The translations under genes were made by a program, and so were the position numbers. Positions 21,560-34,173 of a stretch of DNA of 64,000 nt are shown here, piece after piece (position 1 is the first letter of the stretch; each line of letters begins with the position of its first letter). The notes beneath the pieces were generated by a model. That model made no database searches and was not told where the DNA came from. It saw nothing but the letters and a program-made list of their open reading frames with translations. The stretch is taken from NCBI GenBank assembly GCA_032622095.1, contig CP136069.1, positions 33,330,194-33,394,193 on the forward strand, in the 5' to 3' direction. Source of the stretch: Siphonodentalium dalli. Lineage: Eukaryota > Mollusca > Scaphopoda > Gadilida > Siphonodentaliidae.

Positions 21560-21765
21560 ATGATCTGTATGTAGCCGGGGAGCGAACTAACGGAACTTTC
21601 TACTTCGGAGGTGAGGAGGTTCCATTAGAATTGTGGGCACCCGATTTCCCAAAGAACAGTTCAGATCGAACGGAGATTAAAATTCATACTGGAACTGATG
21701 AGAAATATTACATGAAGAATCAAGAAGGAACAGTATCGAGGCCATATCTTTGTCAAATATACTGA
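21560..21765 (+). CDS. C-type lectin-like domain gene, 3' CTLD exon
   Basis: Joined to the exon ending at 20144, this gives 68 residues from DDLYVAGERTNGTFYF through GGEEVPLELWAPDFP and ends RPYLCQIY-stop at 21763-21765. The W-x-P and the final PYLCQ are CTLD landmarks. The inner disulfide pair is absent: no Cys lies between APDFP and YLCQ. There is also no EPN, QPD or WND calcium-sugar motif. The domain therefore probably does not bind sugar in the classical calcium-dependent way. An AATAAA lies near 22005. Confidence 0.85.
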
Positions 21766-22640
21766 TATTCTCCTATATCATAAGCATTATAAATTTGAGA
21801 AAGAAATACGTAAAATTATAGTTTTAACTACAGTTCTAAATTAAACTAGATATAATTAGGATTATATTCCACTGTGTCACTTTACTTGCCTGACTATTAG
21901 TCAGGAGGCAGGTCAGATAAATGATGGCTAGAACAATTTTTGCTAAACATTTTTAGTACCATACGCCAACAATATTAATAATGTGCTATGGGATACCCCG
22001 ATAAATAAAATCATTGTTGGCAATTTTCTAGTTACCTCTGTCAAGGTCAAAGGTCAAGTTCAAATTAGATATGCCAAATTTGCATAAATTGGACTAAAAC
22101 ACATTTTTTATACCATTTTGGAGAGAAAGGGCAAAGACCGCCAGAAAATTTGTGTCCAAATTAAAGGTTCCCTCCCCATTCCTCTCACGTTGTTAGGTTG
22201 TCAAATGTGTTGTCCATAACCACAGTTGTTATGCAATTAAAATTACCATAGCAACGAGACCAAATTCTAACTTTAATCATTTTATTTTTATGCCAAATAT
22301 ACCAAACTTTGTATATTGTTCACAATTTAATTGTTACTTGGCATATGTGCTTCAAAAACATATATAATAATGAATTCATTCTCTCTTCCTCTCTTAGTTA
22401 TACACTTTGGAATAAGAACTGTTCTGTTGTTTTTCCCTATTGCTACTATTATTTTCGTGAAAACACGTGAACTATAAATAACTTTCAAAATTTCGGACAA
22501 ATTATTTTATTCAGCAAACTCGGAAACATGCATACACGCATGCATGCATATAATGCTGTTATAATTGATGAAATACATTAACTTTATTTATATTCATAAT
22601 AATTTTGAAATATTTATTAACCCAAACTATGAACCACAAG
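21766..22640. other. 3' flank of the lectin-like gene
   Basis: AT-rich, no further exon recognised; possible poly(A) signal AATAAA near 22005. Confidence 0.4.
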
Positions 22641-22725
22641 GGCTTGTAACTTGGCCCCCTCCCAATATGCGTCACCCCTAAGCACATACACGGGACCCTG
22701 GCTTATGTCGAGTAATATTATAAAG

Positions 22726-22892
22726 TTATTATACAATGTTGTGTACAGTGTGTGTTTTTCTTGTACGAGTCCAGGTTATGGTGAAAAGTCATATTGGACG
22801 AGACACGCCAGTGTCGAGTCCAATATGACTTTTTACCACAACCTGGACGAGTACAAGAAAAAATCATACTGTACACAACATTGTATAATGAC
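22726..22892. repeat. About 80-bp-arm palindrome
   Basis: Arms 22726-22806 and 22811-22892 mirror each other (TTATACAATGTTGTGTACAG; TTTTTCTTGTAC; GTCCAGGTT; AAAGTCATATTGGAC) around AGACACGCCAGTGTC. Further GTCCAATATGACTTT copies lie at 23157-23226, one in the opposite orientation. A fold-back element spanning about 22640-23235 is therefore likely. Open frames here come from the palindrome. Confidence 0.8.
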
Positions 22893-23235
22893 ATTTTTAT
22901 TATCCATCTGTATGTTTATCAAAATTTTGGAAATAAAACTTTTGTGGTTATTTTTGGTATTTGTCGGCACTTAATTCTCTATAAAAGCCTGTACCGTATA
23001 TTGATCATCAGAAAGCGTGATTTGGAAAAGTAAACACGGAAGTGAGAAAAAACTCAATCCGGAAGTGAAACGTCTGCTAAAATCCATCAATGTTGCGCGC
23101 GCATCACAATTTCACCGATTCATTTCGCAATAGAGTTAATTCGTGACGTCACGAAGTCCAATATGAAAAGTCATATTGTACAGTCGGGAGTCCAATATGA
23201 CTTTCGGGAGTCCAATATGACTTTTTCCAGGACTA

Positions 23236-24695
23236 TCACGTGGCGGCTTTTGCCCAATCGGAAATGGTGTTAGTTAAGGGATGGATAATAATATAATATA
23301 CTGAGACTAAATAGCGCAGCGACCAAACGCCAAAAGTGGGCGGGTACCCCTACCCACAGTAGAACAAGTTGAAACATATATTGTTCACGAAATTGATAGT
23401 GAAAAATATCGGAATTGGTGGTGGCTATTGTCATTGGAAATTAACGATTTTGGTCAGGCGAACGATGTGGCGAAGTTCTAACTTATTTGCCAAGATTGTT
23501 TGTGTTAATATTGCCACATCTTACCATACCTCTACTTTATAGGAAAAAGTGTTGGTAAATTTGGATTTTCCTGCCATTTGGAGCCGAATCATTTATTTTC
23601 TGCTGCATTTAAACGTATATTGTAATAACGCCAACATATTTAATCAATGCGGTGCAGTAGTTATCTAGCAAGCATACGGATAAAGTAGTTAACAGAAAGT
23701 TTGAACAGTTTGCGAGATACTTGATTTTAGCTACCCCTCCCCCAAACACGTTTTGATCGAAAAATTACATATTTTTGATAACGACTTTACAATTTTCTAA
23801 TTGATCTTAATGTGACCCGATATAAATCGTGTACGGACAGGGGTGTCCAGAGATGCTGTTTCATTGATTACAGATATGTTTAGGCTTCCATATCCCAGTT
23901 ACAACAACATATTTTATTGATAACAGGTAATTCTGTTAGAACGGAGAATGTTAGAGCGTCACTAAGCTAATTATTGACACATCTGCACATAATTAACTGA
24001 GTGGGGTATATTACGTCTCACATAAGAACCCCCGTGCGTAAAAATCTATTTTTGGCGTAATACTGGTGTGATATTTCCATCCGTAATCGTATTCGCGATT
24101 TTGAGAAAGGTCTCTAGTACATAGAATTGTAATACTTCGTTTACAGATACATAAATGGCGCACCGCTCGAATCAGGGACGGTGGTAAAAATTGCCTCAGA
24201 GTTAATGCACACTTTTATTGTTGGCGGTTTCTACCAAACTTATATTTGGTCATCTCCGTGGTATAGGTAAGAGTATCATGCTGTGGTTTAGGGATACATA
24301 TGTTGCATTGTGGCGTCGTCCCCGTCAGGGGCACAACATTTAGCTCGCTACCGAGCTATTATCTCCATTGTATAGGAAATATGTGCTATGATTCAAAGAA
24401 AGGGCAACCACCGGCGTGAAGTTTAGGTTTGGAGCACTTCCACACAAGATTGCTTTGAGTCTGAATCACAGTTGTTTAACGAAATCGTTTGGGAATAGAA
24501 ACGAGTGACTCTCCCATTTTCACAAGTGTCACGTATGTCAATTTGAATGTCGCTTCAAGAAATCAAGCAACAATTATTTTGCTTCAATATTATGAACTTC
24601 CTTGTTCAGACTTCTTAATAGCGGACGTTTTGGCTCGAGTATGTGTAAATCATCGACCTCCTGGCTGTGTTCATACTTGAACATATTTACGAGAA
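23236..24695. other. Gene-free stretch
   Basis: No gene, RNA or clear repeat was supportable. Confidence 0.4.
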
Positions 24696-25045
24696 GCTCA
24701 GAACTACTGAGCAAATGGGCGTTATTTTTCAAAGTGGTGTTCAGATATCTGATGGAGGCTGTTCAGTAGACACATTGTTGATACTTGTTAACTGCGAATT
24801 ATTGTATAAGTTGAACAATCAGCAAAGCTCTGTGAAAAATCATTGGACCAAATTTTGAAATTGTGCGTTCTTAAATACCATCTACATACCAACTCCACGG
24901 AATTGTGCTTCATGTAATAATGTTTAAATTATATCTATTCATGTTCAGAACTACTGAGGAAATTGATGTTATCTTTTAAAGTTGTGTGGAGATATCTTAT
25001 AGAGGCTGTTCAATAGACACATTGTTGATGCTTGGCCAACATTTA
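24696..25045. repeat. Direct duplication, about 253 bp apart
   Basis: 24698-24790 and 24951-25040 share TCAGAACTACTGAG, the TTTTTCAAAG/TTTTAAAG step, AGATATCT, GAGGCTGTTCA and TAGACACATTGTTGAT. The copies are diverged. Confidence 0.7.
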
Positions 25046-25570
25046 TACAATTGTCTCTACTTCTTCCGTATGTGTATACTGGTTGCGAACTTGTATTTGG
25101 ATTTGTTTATCAGACAACCAAGCGGCTGTTAAAACATGATTATTGTGACATTGTTGAGAGGCAGTGCACATGCGCTCAACATATTTCATATAACCCGCTG
25201 TGCATACGATTCTTCATTTATATAGTGGGTCACAATAGATATGTTATTTTTTTATAAACTTGGAAACTATATTTTCACTGTCAATGCGGGTTTTATATTG
25301 ACGACGCTTTGCAATTTTTATTCCAGTGCCAATTATTTGAAGAAATGGCTAAATAGAATGTTTTGTTGATAGGGTTGAATATATCCTCGTCGGTCAAAGC
25401 AACGTATTCAATACTCTAAATCATAAATTGTTTAGCAGCACGCAGGTAGATCTCATTGACGTAAAACTTTCAAAATCCCAATAAGCCTATATCTTCGCCT
25501 ATGTATTCGCCCATATCGTTATCAAAAGTCTCGGCTCATCTCGCCATAGGACCTACATCCCCTCTGTGAT

Positions 25571-26415
25571 ATATGTCCACTCCAGTGTTCGCGCTGTCGG
25601 TAGCCAAATTAGCCAATGGCTAATATTTTTCGAATTTGGCTAATAAAAATTTCATTTGGCTAAACTTTTGGCTAAACTTTTGTTGACCCCAAATAGAGAC
25701 TGGAAGCATGAAAGTTTGGCAAGTGGGTTTTTAATTCTGTGATGTGAACGATCTTGTCCGAAAACATCGTATACGTAAGTGGAAACCCGAAACCCGATCG
25801 CGGACAGTACAAAGGGAAACCCGTCACTCTGCACGAAACAGCAAAAGGTCATATCATTATTTTACATTTAATCCGCTAATCCCCCATTGTCTGTCTGGTC
25901 ACTCACGGGGCTCCTGCACAATGCATGTTTATGATGACATTGTATTTATGACGGCCAAAGTTTATGAGCACCAAGTGTAAGACAATAGCTTAATCAGCCA
26001 AATGTGAATCACGACAGATACTTTGTCGCTATTTTTCGTCAATACCGATACATTCAAAATAATATGCATGCGTTTATGACAGATTGTAATTTGATAATGG
26101 CGTAACAATATTAAGTTATTAGTTTACAGATGTCACTTAGATATTTTCGCAAGGATAATTAATATTTAATGATTTAAAAGAAGAAAGTGGGGAAATGTCC
26201 GGTTGGGTAATGTCCGTATACCTGTGCCTGTTAGATTTGATGTTTTAGTCATTAATTGTGAACCGACCATAAAACGATGATTTAATTTGGCCATAGTTTT
26301 TTTAATTTGGCCAAAAAATATTTGGCTAAAGTTTTTTTCATTTGGCTAATAAAATTTTCATTTGGCTAAACTTTTGGCTAATTTTTTTTTCGGTCCAGCG
26401 CTAACACTGGTCCAC
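25571..26415. repeat. TTTGGCTAA arrays with inverted outer ends
   Basis: Short arrays of (A/T)TTTGGCTAA lie at 25600-25680 and 26280-26385 in the same orientation. Outside them, CCAGTGTTCGCGCTG (25582-25596) is the near reverse complement of CAGCGCTAACACTGG (26396-26410). This may be a decayed transposable element. A 78-codon frame at 25744-25980 between them is unrecognised. Confidence 0.5.
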
Positions 26416-26639
26416 TCACAACTCCAGACCTCACCCTGGATCTCGATCCATTTTTAGGTACTACATTCCAACTAAGCAAACTTTGAGACCAAACATAATA
26501 CAATATATAAATATTATTATGCGTTTCAATATTGTTACGGGAGAGGAGCAATACTCTAAGTTGAATAACTTGCGCTCCCATCCCTTTTGATTAAATCGTG
26601 TCATTTTTCAGATTTATTTGTCAAGTATAAAATGTAATA

Positions 26640-27430
26640 ATATCATATAGGGCAGTTTAAACAGGGCGGCTGTCAAATAAGAGAGTTGAATTTCCTTTGT
26701 TTTTTTTTACGGCCGCCTACCCCATTTAAAGTCTTAAATACACCACAAACTGAAAGGTATGTGCTCCCAATATTATATGAGTGAACGAAAGATAGTGTTG
26801 TCATGGATTATATAGAATTGGTATGGGTGGTTCCAGAAAACTAGGGCACTTTACAAAAGGCAGCTGGAAAATACGAAATGTGAAGTTTCTTTGTTTTGAG
26901 GCTCCTATCCCATTTGAAGTCTACACACTACGAACTGAAAGGATGCTCCGAATGTCTGGGATACTTCACAAAATGCGGCTGGTGAATGAGAAAGGCGAAT
27001 TCTCACTGTTATTGGAGGACATTCTAACCCATTTAATATTTCGGACGCACCATAAACTGAAGTTATATATTCTCAAATTAGCTGGCTGTGCATGTGAATG
27101 AAAGGTAATGCTATTGGGAAACATACAATTGGTATGGGTGGGTTGTTCCCCCGAAATCCTGGGGCATTTTTACAAAAAGTGGCTGGCAAATACGAAAGGA
27201 GAATGTTCTGTTTTGAGGACCCCACTATCCCATTTGAAGTCACGAACTGAAATTATATGCTTTCCATATTAGCTGATGCATGGTGTGGGAAAATGTATTA
27301 TATAAGGCAATACACTTTTTTATAGATGGGGTTGTTCGCGAAATCCTATTGAACTTTTCAAAAAAGAAGGTGGCAAACGAAAAGGCTAATGTTCACTGTC
27401 TCAGGGGACACCCAATCCCTAATTTAAGTA
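26640..27430. repeat. Diverged tandem repeat, about 150-300 bp units
   Basis: The blocks GGTATGGGTGG, CACTTTACAAAA-GGCTGG(C/A)AAATACGAAA, GTTTTGAGG, CCCATTTGAAGTC and ACGAACTGAAA recur in order at least three to five times. Open frames at 26823-27101 and 27280-27546 follow the repeats and are not called. Confidence 0.65.
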
Positions 27431-27984
27431 TAGACCTTTCGACAGGGATATGCTATCGATATCACCATACATTTTGGTGGAATAGCTGTTCTATCAGAAA
27501 AGATGCAATATCTAATAATTACCATCCCAATTCATTTAGAATATAATTTGCCGATATTTGTCACGTATAACTAAATGAAAAAGTTCACTAAACGATATTA
27601 AATAACATGTTAAACACCGATATAAACAAACACTTCGTAGGATTCATGTTCGAATTAAATTTCTTATACAGTCGTCAAATCCCCGTGCAGTATAATAGTA
27701 GATAGCATTCCGATTTATGTCACGTGAAAATAAACGAAGGATGTTCAAATAACAATGCAACAAAACATGTTAAAAAACAATAGAAACAAATAACGCGCAG
27801 CGCGCTAATGGTTAACGCACGAATTCACGTTAGAATTAATCGCCTTGCACTTCTTGGCATCCGAATAACAGACCATGGGTCAATCAAGCATGTCTCGAGA
27901 GACGCCCGATGCATGAAATAATAATGTAAACAACAATAAACGAAATTGAAATTACCAACTACACCTTTTACCGGACTCGGCCTC

Positions 27985-28489
27985 TGTGAGGTAATGAACA
28001 CATAGATATAGTAGGTACAAGTCTTTATTATGTTGTGAATAAGATATGCAGTGTGTACAAATATAATGATCAATAGTCGCCGCGAAATGATGTCCCCGAA
28101 TGGGTGATGCCTGGTGTGAATGATGCCTGGATATGATCTAGGGAGGAGATGAGTCTAGTGAAAGCATAGTCGAGCCTCTACGTATTAGAGGCTCGGAAGT
28201 GGAATAGGAAAAGCATGAGGTGATGGGATGTGGTTGTCTCTTATATACTATTTGGGACGCATATTAGATGAGGCGTTTGGCAATACACATCGGGATTGGT
28301 TCCTTCGTTATGGGCATTTCTCTTGCCCATATTTGGGAGCCATCTTCATTGTGTGTATATCTTCGCTGAGAATAAGACGTGTGAGGTTTCGAGAACCGAA
28401 CACGAATATCTGAGTTTGGGGTTTTATATATTGGGACATTCGTATAGTTTGAATCAAGTTGTGAGATTATAATGGGTAGTTATCTCACA
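27985..28489. repeat. Left LTR (505 bp)
   Basis: Ends TGTGAG...CTCACA. Contains a short palindrome, CGAGCCTCTACGTATTAGAG then GCTCG (28171-28195), in both LTRs. A 61-codon frame inside is duplicated in the right LTR and has no known domain. Confidence 0.93.
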
Positions 28490-29890
28490 TATGTCCCCTA
28501 CCCGTGTAAGATTTTTAGCGCAGCGGAAAATCTTATGTAACATCAAAATTATGGTCCTAACTGGGGTAATGGTGATCATGTAATGTGGATGAGGCTGAAA
28601 TTGTAGCACATTGGTAATAGACGTACATATAATAACAATGCATTCAATAATAAAATGGTGAAATAAATTATGATGAGAGACAATTCGTTTTTACCATTGC
28701 TGTCAATGTTTGCACATATTTATAATTTTAGATATGAATGTGTTGGGGTCAAGTTGACCTTTTGGCTTGAGTGTAGCGTATTGGTTTGGTGAATCATCTT
28801 GTTAAGAACACGTGTCTTTATGAGATGGTGCTCGTGGCATGTTAATTGATCTGTTTCTTGATGCTTATATTTCACAGCCTATCGTGTCATAATATAGCGT
28901 TGCTTTGTTGCAGCTGTTCAGACATTTTCGCAGTAACGATATTTGGGGTAGAAATATGCCCCTTATGGAAAATATATAAGTATATATATAATTAAATATA
29001 TTTGGAGCGCGCGTGTTTGACATATATCATATCGACGATAGCCGAACTGATTGGCATTTGCTAGTAGCTTTCAATTTTATTGATATTAGATACGAATGTC
29101 GCGTCCTTTAGTCTTATCGAACCCATGTGTGATGAGTCATATAAGTCTGGCTGTATATGTGAAGTTGCGTGTGTTTATATGTACAGGGGGATATGCCTTT
29201 ATATAAATAAAAAATATTATCATTGCATGGTGATCTATATCGGTAGCATTGTATATGAATGGTAAGTGTATGTTCCTATTTAATTGTATTGATATATTTG
29301 AACAAAATGTGTTCGTGACGTGATATTTTGTTCCTGGACAAATTATATCGGAAATTTGTATTCCGTTGTCCTATTGGAACAACTCGATGATTGTACGTGT
29401 GTGGGATTTGGATGAAGAAACTTGATGCTTCTATATACGTGGGTTCTATACATCGTTTGGCCTTAATGAATAGTAATGGTAGTATGAACTGATGTTGGAC
29501 ATGTGTTAATTTTAGTTATAAGATCCGATATAGGGCGTATATGAATATGTTATTAATGACAGTTAATCATTGGCAAGTATATTTGACAATAATATATGGG
29601 GTAGGGAAGAATATGATAAATATTGCTTAAGGACTGACAATATTTGTGTCGTTTGGGAAAAAGTGCACATGGTGAGCCTATTTTGGCACTGTATATGCAC
29701 ATTTTGGTAAGCGGCGGTATTGGGTGAAGTTTGTACGTGAATTTCGTGTTCACGTGTATTGGATTTTTGTTTTATGCACGATAAAGATGCATGTGGGGTC
29801 CGTGTATTGCGCGTTACATGTATGTAAGAGTGAGCTTCAGTTAGCTCTGTACATGTATTTGGGATTTTTATGCACGATTGTGCACTGTGT
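28490..29890. other. LTR-element interior, segment without repeats
   Basis: G+T-rich on the plus strand, low complexity, no recognisable coding region. Minus-strand open frames at 29553-29901 are His/Thr/Tyr-rich, as expected from the base bias. Confidence 0.5.
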
Positions 29891-30800
29891 GTTATATACA
29901 TGTTAAGTTAACTGGGCCTTGATTGGCCGTTAACATGTACGTTGTATTTGGAGATTTTCTTGTGGAAGGGCGTTCGGGTATCATGGGAATTGGATGGGGA
30001 ATGGTATATGAGGATTTGATGGGTAACTGTGTACACACGTTTGTCGTGTGTTATAGGTTACATGTTAAGTTAATTAGGCCTTGACTGGCCGTTAACATGT
30101 ACGTTGTATTTGGAGATTTTCTTGTGGAAGGGCGTTCGGGTGTCATGGGAATTGGATGGGGAATGGCATATGAGGATTTGATGGGTAACTGTGTACACAC
30201 GTTTGTCGTGTGTTATAGATTACATGTTAAGTTAATTAGGCCTTGATTGGCCGTTAACATGTACGTTGTATTTGGAGATTTTCTTGTGGAAGGGCGTTCG
30301 GGTGTCATGGGAATTGGATGAAAACTGCATTTACCATGCCCATCATGATTATGATTGGAAGGTCAATTATATTTAATGTCCACTCCCCAACCCTCCCCCT
30401 TCAATGCACGACTGATTTTTTATTTAAATTGATGGAAATTACTGATCGTTGTATATGTATATGCTGTATATTCGGATTCATATTAGTATATTCATTAATA
30501 TTCGCATATGGTTAGTATTATGTCGATGAACTGTAGAGGCCTCGGTGACCCAAAGAAACGCAGAGATGTTTTTAACTACATAAGAGAGAAAAAATATGGG
30601 ATATATTGTTTACAGGATGTCCATTTTACAACAGCAAATGAGCAAAGAATTAGGACAGAATGGGGATATGAGGTCGCTTTTAGTTCACATACAGGCATGT
30701 GAGGATTTGATAGGTAACTGTGTACACACGTTTGTCGTGTGTTATATATTACATGTTAAGTTAATTAGGCCTTGATTGGCCGTTAACATGTACGTTATGG
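29891..30800. repeat. 162-bp tandem repeat interrupted by a LINE fragment
   Basis: CATGTTAAGT starts successive units at 29899, 30061 and 30223, then at 30752 after an interruption. Each unit has an inverted pair ACATGTTAA...TTAACATGT around a GGCC...GGCC core, then TTGTATTTGGAGATTTTCTT, GAAGGGCGTTCGGGT, TGAGGATTTGATGGGTAACT and TGTGTACACACGTTTGTCGT. The third unit breaks off at 30320 and its remainder resumes at about 30697. Confidence 0.93.
30321..30699 (+). mobile_element. Captured 5' fragment of a LINE
   Basis: About 379 bp sit inside one satellite unit. The last 64 codons (30508-30702) read SMNCRGLGDPKKRRDVFNYI, then KYGIYCLQDVHFTTAN and TEWGYEVAFSS, and stop where the satellite resumes. 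This is the start of an APE endonuclease of the same group as the minus-strand LINE at 4860-6966. It is cut at both sides without a poly(A) tail, so ordinary 3'-anchored LINE insertion does not explain it. Confidence 0.85.
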
Positions 30801-31204
30801 GCATTTCCCTTGCCCATATTTTATGGATAGTTTTGGTTATGTTATGAGGCAGATAAATTGGCTGGGTAATGTTTGTTTATGTTATTAGTTTATGTTGAAA
30901 TATTCCTATTTATTGATATGATACTTGTGTAACATATTTTTATTGTATTTATTTTTTGTTGTTTGAGGAAAGCAAGTTTAGCCCTGTGTGCACTGTGCAC
31001 CGATGCACACTGGACTTGCTAGTATTGAGTTATAATCTGATTATTAGATGATGTTTAGTGTGTTAATTTATCATTGGACATTATGTGTAGATGCCTCGAA
31101 GAGATATTGCTTGAGAGCGGGTGAAATAAAATTTTGTGGGGGAAGGGGGGTGTGGGGGCGAGGGGGGACTTTCGTTTGGACTTTCATATTAGGATTGGGA
31201 AATA

Positions 31205-31830
31205 GTGAATATCTGGGTGATGCATGCCGTGGTTAATATTCCACACGCCATATAATAAAAGGCGTTTAGTGGCAGTTTTAGGGTGTCATGACCTCAAATA
31301 AGGTCGGACGAATGTCCGTAAAATGAGGTAGGGATTGGGGAAAGTGTTGTTGATGTGAGATATGCCGTGGTTTATGTACCAATCGCTCTATAATAAAGAG
31401 CGTTTGTGGCGGTATTTATGGTTTCATGGCCTCAAATAAGGTCGGACAACTGTCCGTAAAATGAGGTAGGGATTGGGGAATGGGTTGTTGATGGGAGAAA
31501 TGCCGTGGTTTATGTACCAATCGCTCTATAATAAAGAGCGTTTGTGGCGGTATTTATGGTTTCATTGCCTCAAATAAGGTCTGACAACTGTCCGTAAAAT
31601 GAGGTAGGGATTGGGGAATGGGTTGTTGACGGGAGAAATGCCGTGGCTTATGTACCAATCGCTCTATAATAAAGAGGGTTTGTGGCGGTATTTATGGTTT
31701 CATGGCCTCAAATAAGGTCGGACAACTGTCCGTAAAATGAGGTATGGATTGGGGAATGGGTTGTTGACGGGAGAAATGCCGTATCTTATGTACCAATCGC
31801 TCTATAATAAAGAGCGTTTTGTGGCGGGTT
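31205..31830. repeat. 138-bp tandem array, about five units
   Basis: Units start near 31205, 31344, 31483, 31621 and 31759. Each has ATGCCGTGG, CAATCGCTCTATAATAAAGA, GCGTTTGTGGCGG, CCTCAAATAAGGTC, GGACAACTGTCCGTAAAATG and AGGTAGGGATTGGGGAA. Three inner inverted repeats (CGCTCT..AGAGCG, GGACAACTGTCC, CCTCA..TGAGG) lie in every unit. Spacing is uniform with no unique spacers, so it is a satellite and not a CRISPR. Confidence 0.92.
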
Positions 31831-32559
31831 TTTAGGGGTCTTTTTTGTTTTGTTATATTAAAGTTGTGTCTTATTATTGGTGATAGAGATGATATATGTA
31901 TATGATGCACTTCGCGTATAATTGTGTTTAATATATTAAGCACATGATTGCGCTCAATATATAAAGAGCGCTATTGTAGCAGTAGGTTCGTGGGATATTT
32001 GACATGTTTGCATGGGGGGGGGCTGCGCGTTATGAGATATGTGACTAATGATTATATTGTGGCAATAATAGGGTGAGTATGTGATTATTAGCACGTTAGG
32101 TGCATATAAAGTGTTTTCATGGGTGGCTGAGAGTGTTCAATGTATGTAGTTAACTGGTGCGCATCGTATGATTGTGTACTTATGTCTGACATTTTTGCAG
32201 TCTCATTTTGGCATAATTCGTCGCTTATGAATTGATTTCTAATGAAATCATAATTTCGCGATTATCGGCGTAAGGCAGGGGGTGCGGTAATGCATTAGCG
32301 AATGGTTGTTGAGATGCAGTGATTTGAGGTAGGTGTATAATCCTACCGTTATTGTTATGTTATTATTCAAACATTGCGAGTAAAGGTATCGTGTGTCGTG
32401 CCTTAGCACAAGCAGTATATATATATATTTACACGAGCAATTTGTCAGACATCCGACTGGCTTAAAGTATATGCGCTCGTATTGCATTGACCTAATAATC
32501 ATGAGAACGAGTTTTGTTATCATGGAGATGAGTACTCTATACTCTACAATTATTAAATA

Positions 32560-32830
32560 TGTCAATGTGATATGTGAGTAGACACTATGACTTAGTGTAT
32601 ACATATATTATAATCGTTTTATCAGCGACGTACATATTTGCGTTCATGGTTTGATTACGGGGTTGATCAGTTATGAATATGTCATTAATGCCAATAAATT
32701 GTTGGTGTGTATATATTACAATGAGATGTGGAGTATACACTCTTAACTTCGTGTATACATGTATCCAACCGTTTGATTCACGGGTTGGTCAGTTATGAAG
32801 ATATTTATGAATAATATAAATGAATTATTG
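32560..32830. repeat. Diverged direct duplication inside the LTR element
   Basis: Two blocks share CTTNGTGTATACAT, TTTGATT(A)CGGG(G)TTG(A/G)TCAG and AGTTATGAA, about 140 bp apart. Low confidence because the copies are short. Confidence 0.4.
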
Positions 32831-33858
32831 GATTGTTGCTCTGTCTATAATGACCTTGATATTGCTTTTAAGAGCAAATGTCGTCTCATTGCACACTGAT
32901 GAAGACGGTAAAGTTTGGGTTAATGTATCTATTCTTGAATTATAATGGGTAATTTCCGGCATTGATCACGTGATCTGCCATTATGGGTTTGTATCGTACA
33001 GTGTGTCTGTGGGTAATTTCCTTAACATTCGAAGCGAATCGCTGACATAAACGGAGCCTGGTGGTGAATTGATGGGTAACACGTGATTGCATTGGCATCA
33101 AATGGAGCCGAGTTTCGAACGTATTCTCTGCATGATTGTGTGAGACCCATTTAGCACTTGTAACTAATTGCTATGAATGTAATGAGAAATATGATACTTG
33201 AAAGCATCGGCATGTTAAATTGGCCGGGTCCCTGTATATGACGAGGGAGAAAAGCGTACGGAACGAATGATAGATAATTAGTGTGTCAGGCTTTATATAT
33301 ATATAAACATTTATGCGAGCAGTGAAATAAATTTTTGTTTTTGGTGATTTCTCGTAGGCAGAATTTGATGGGTTAGCTTGACTTGGGTTTCTCCTATTCT
33401 ATTATGTTTGAGATGGTCTGGTTTTATTGGGGGGGGGGGGCTCTCCCAATTGAATGCAATTGCGCGTGATAGGCGCCGTGCGATATACTAATAACTTAGT
33501 TAATGAATATCAAGTAATTTTGAGTTTAAATATACGTATTATGGACTTTTTCGAGAGCGTGAAACTGATAAGTTAGTACTCAGGTGCTATGCCAGCCTGG
33601 GTAATGTCGCCTTCTACTAAGTTTGGGGGAAATTTCGATAAAATGGACGATTTAACCCCATAACAAATATCATTTAACTATGATCAATTGTAAATATTTA
33701 CATTACGATTGGGGACGCAACTTTATATGTCAGCGAGAAACTAGCACAAATGATTTCGCCATCGAGGGTCATTTTAATTGATTAATTTATAAAAATGGTG
33801 ATGTTTGTGCTGGCCGAGCGAAGGGAGGGGGGTAATTTTGGGGTCGGGATATGTATAG

Positions 33859-34173
33859 ATGAGGCATCTAGATGGATACGGGACTGTGCTTGATATATAT
33901 GCGTGTGCTTTGCGGCCGTGCGTATGCTATGTCGCGGATTATATTATTGAGTCAAGCATATTTGAAGCAATGAAGACGCAAACTGAGTTCCTGATTTCCA
34001 TAATTTTCACTTGCCATATGGAAAACCCATCAATGTTATGGACGCGGAGATGGCACATGCCAGAAGCCATGATTGACAGGTTGGCACGAGCCGCACGTGA
34101 TCGATTGGTCAAAGACGCTGAGTGTCAGTCGTCATATTACATGCTAATTGAGTTTAATTGCTCCGAGGCTTGA
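33859..34173 (+). other. Unassigned 104-codon open frame in the LTR element
   Basis: Its second half (GRR-like basic and Arg/Ala-rich, MIDRLARAARDRLVKD) is less low-complexity than the rest of the interior. I recognise no domain, and no retroelement motif is present. It could be a captured host fragment or chance. Confidence 0.2.

Noticed and set aside
31205-31830. Possible CRISPR array or rRNA-like repeats
   Set aside because: Uniform 138-bp units with no variable spacers, located inside an LTR element.
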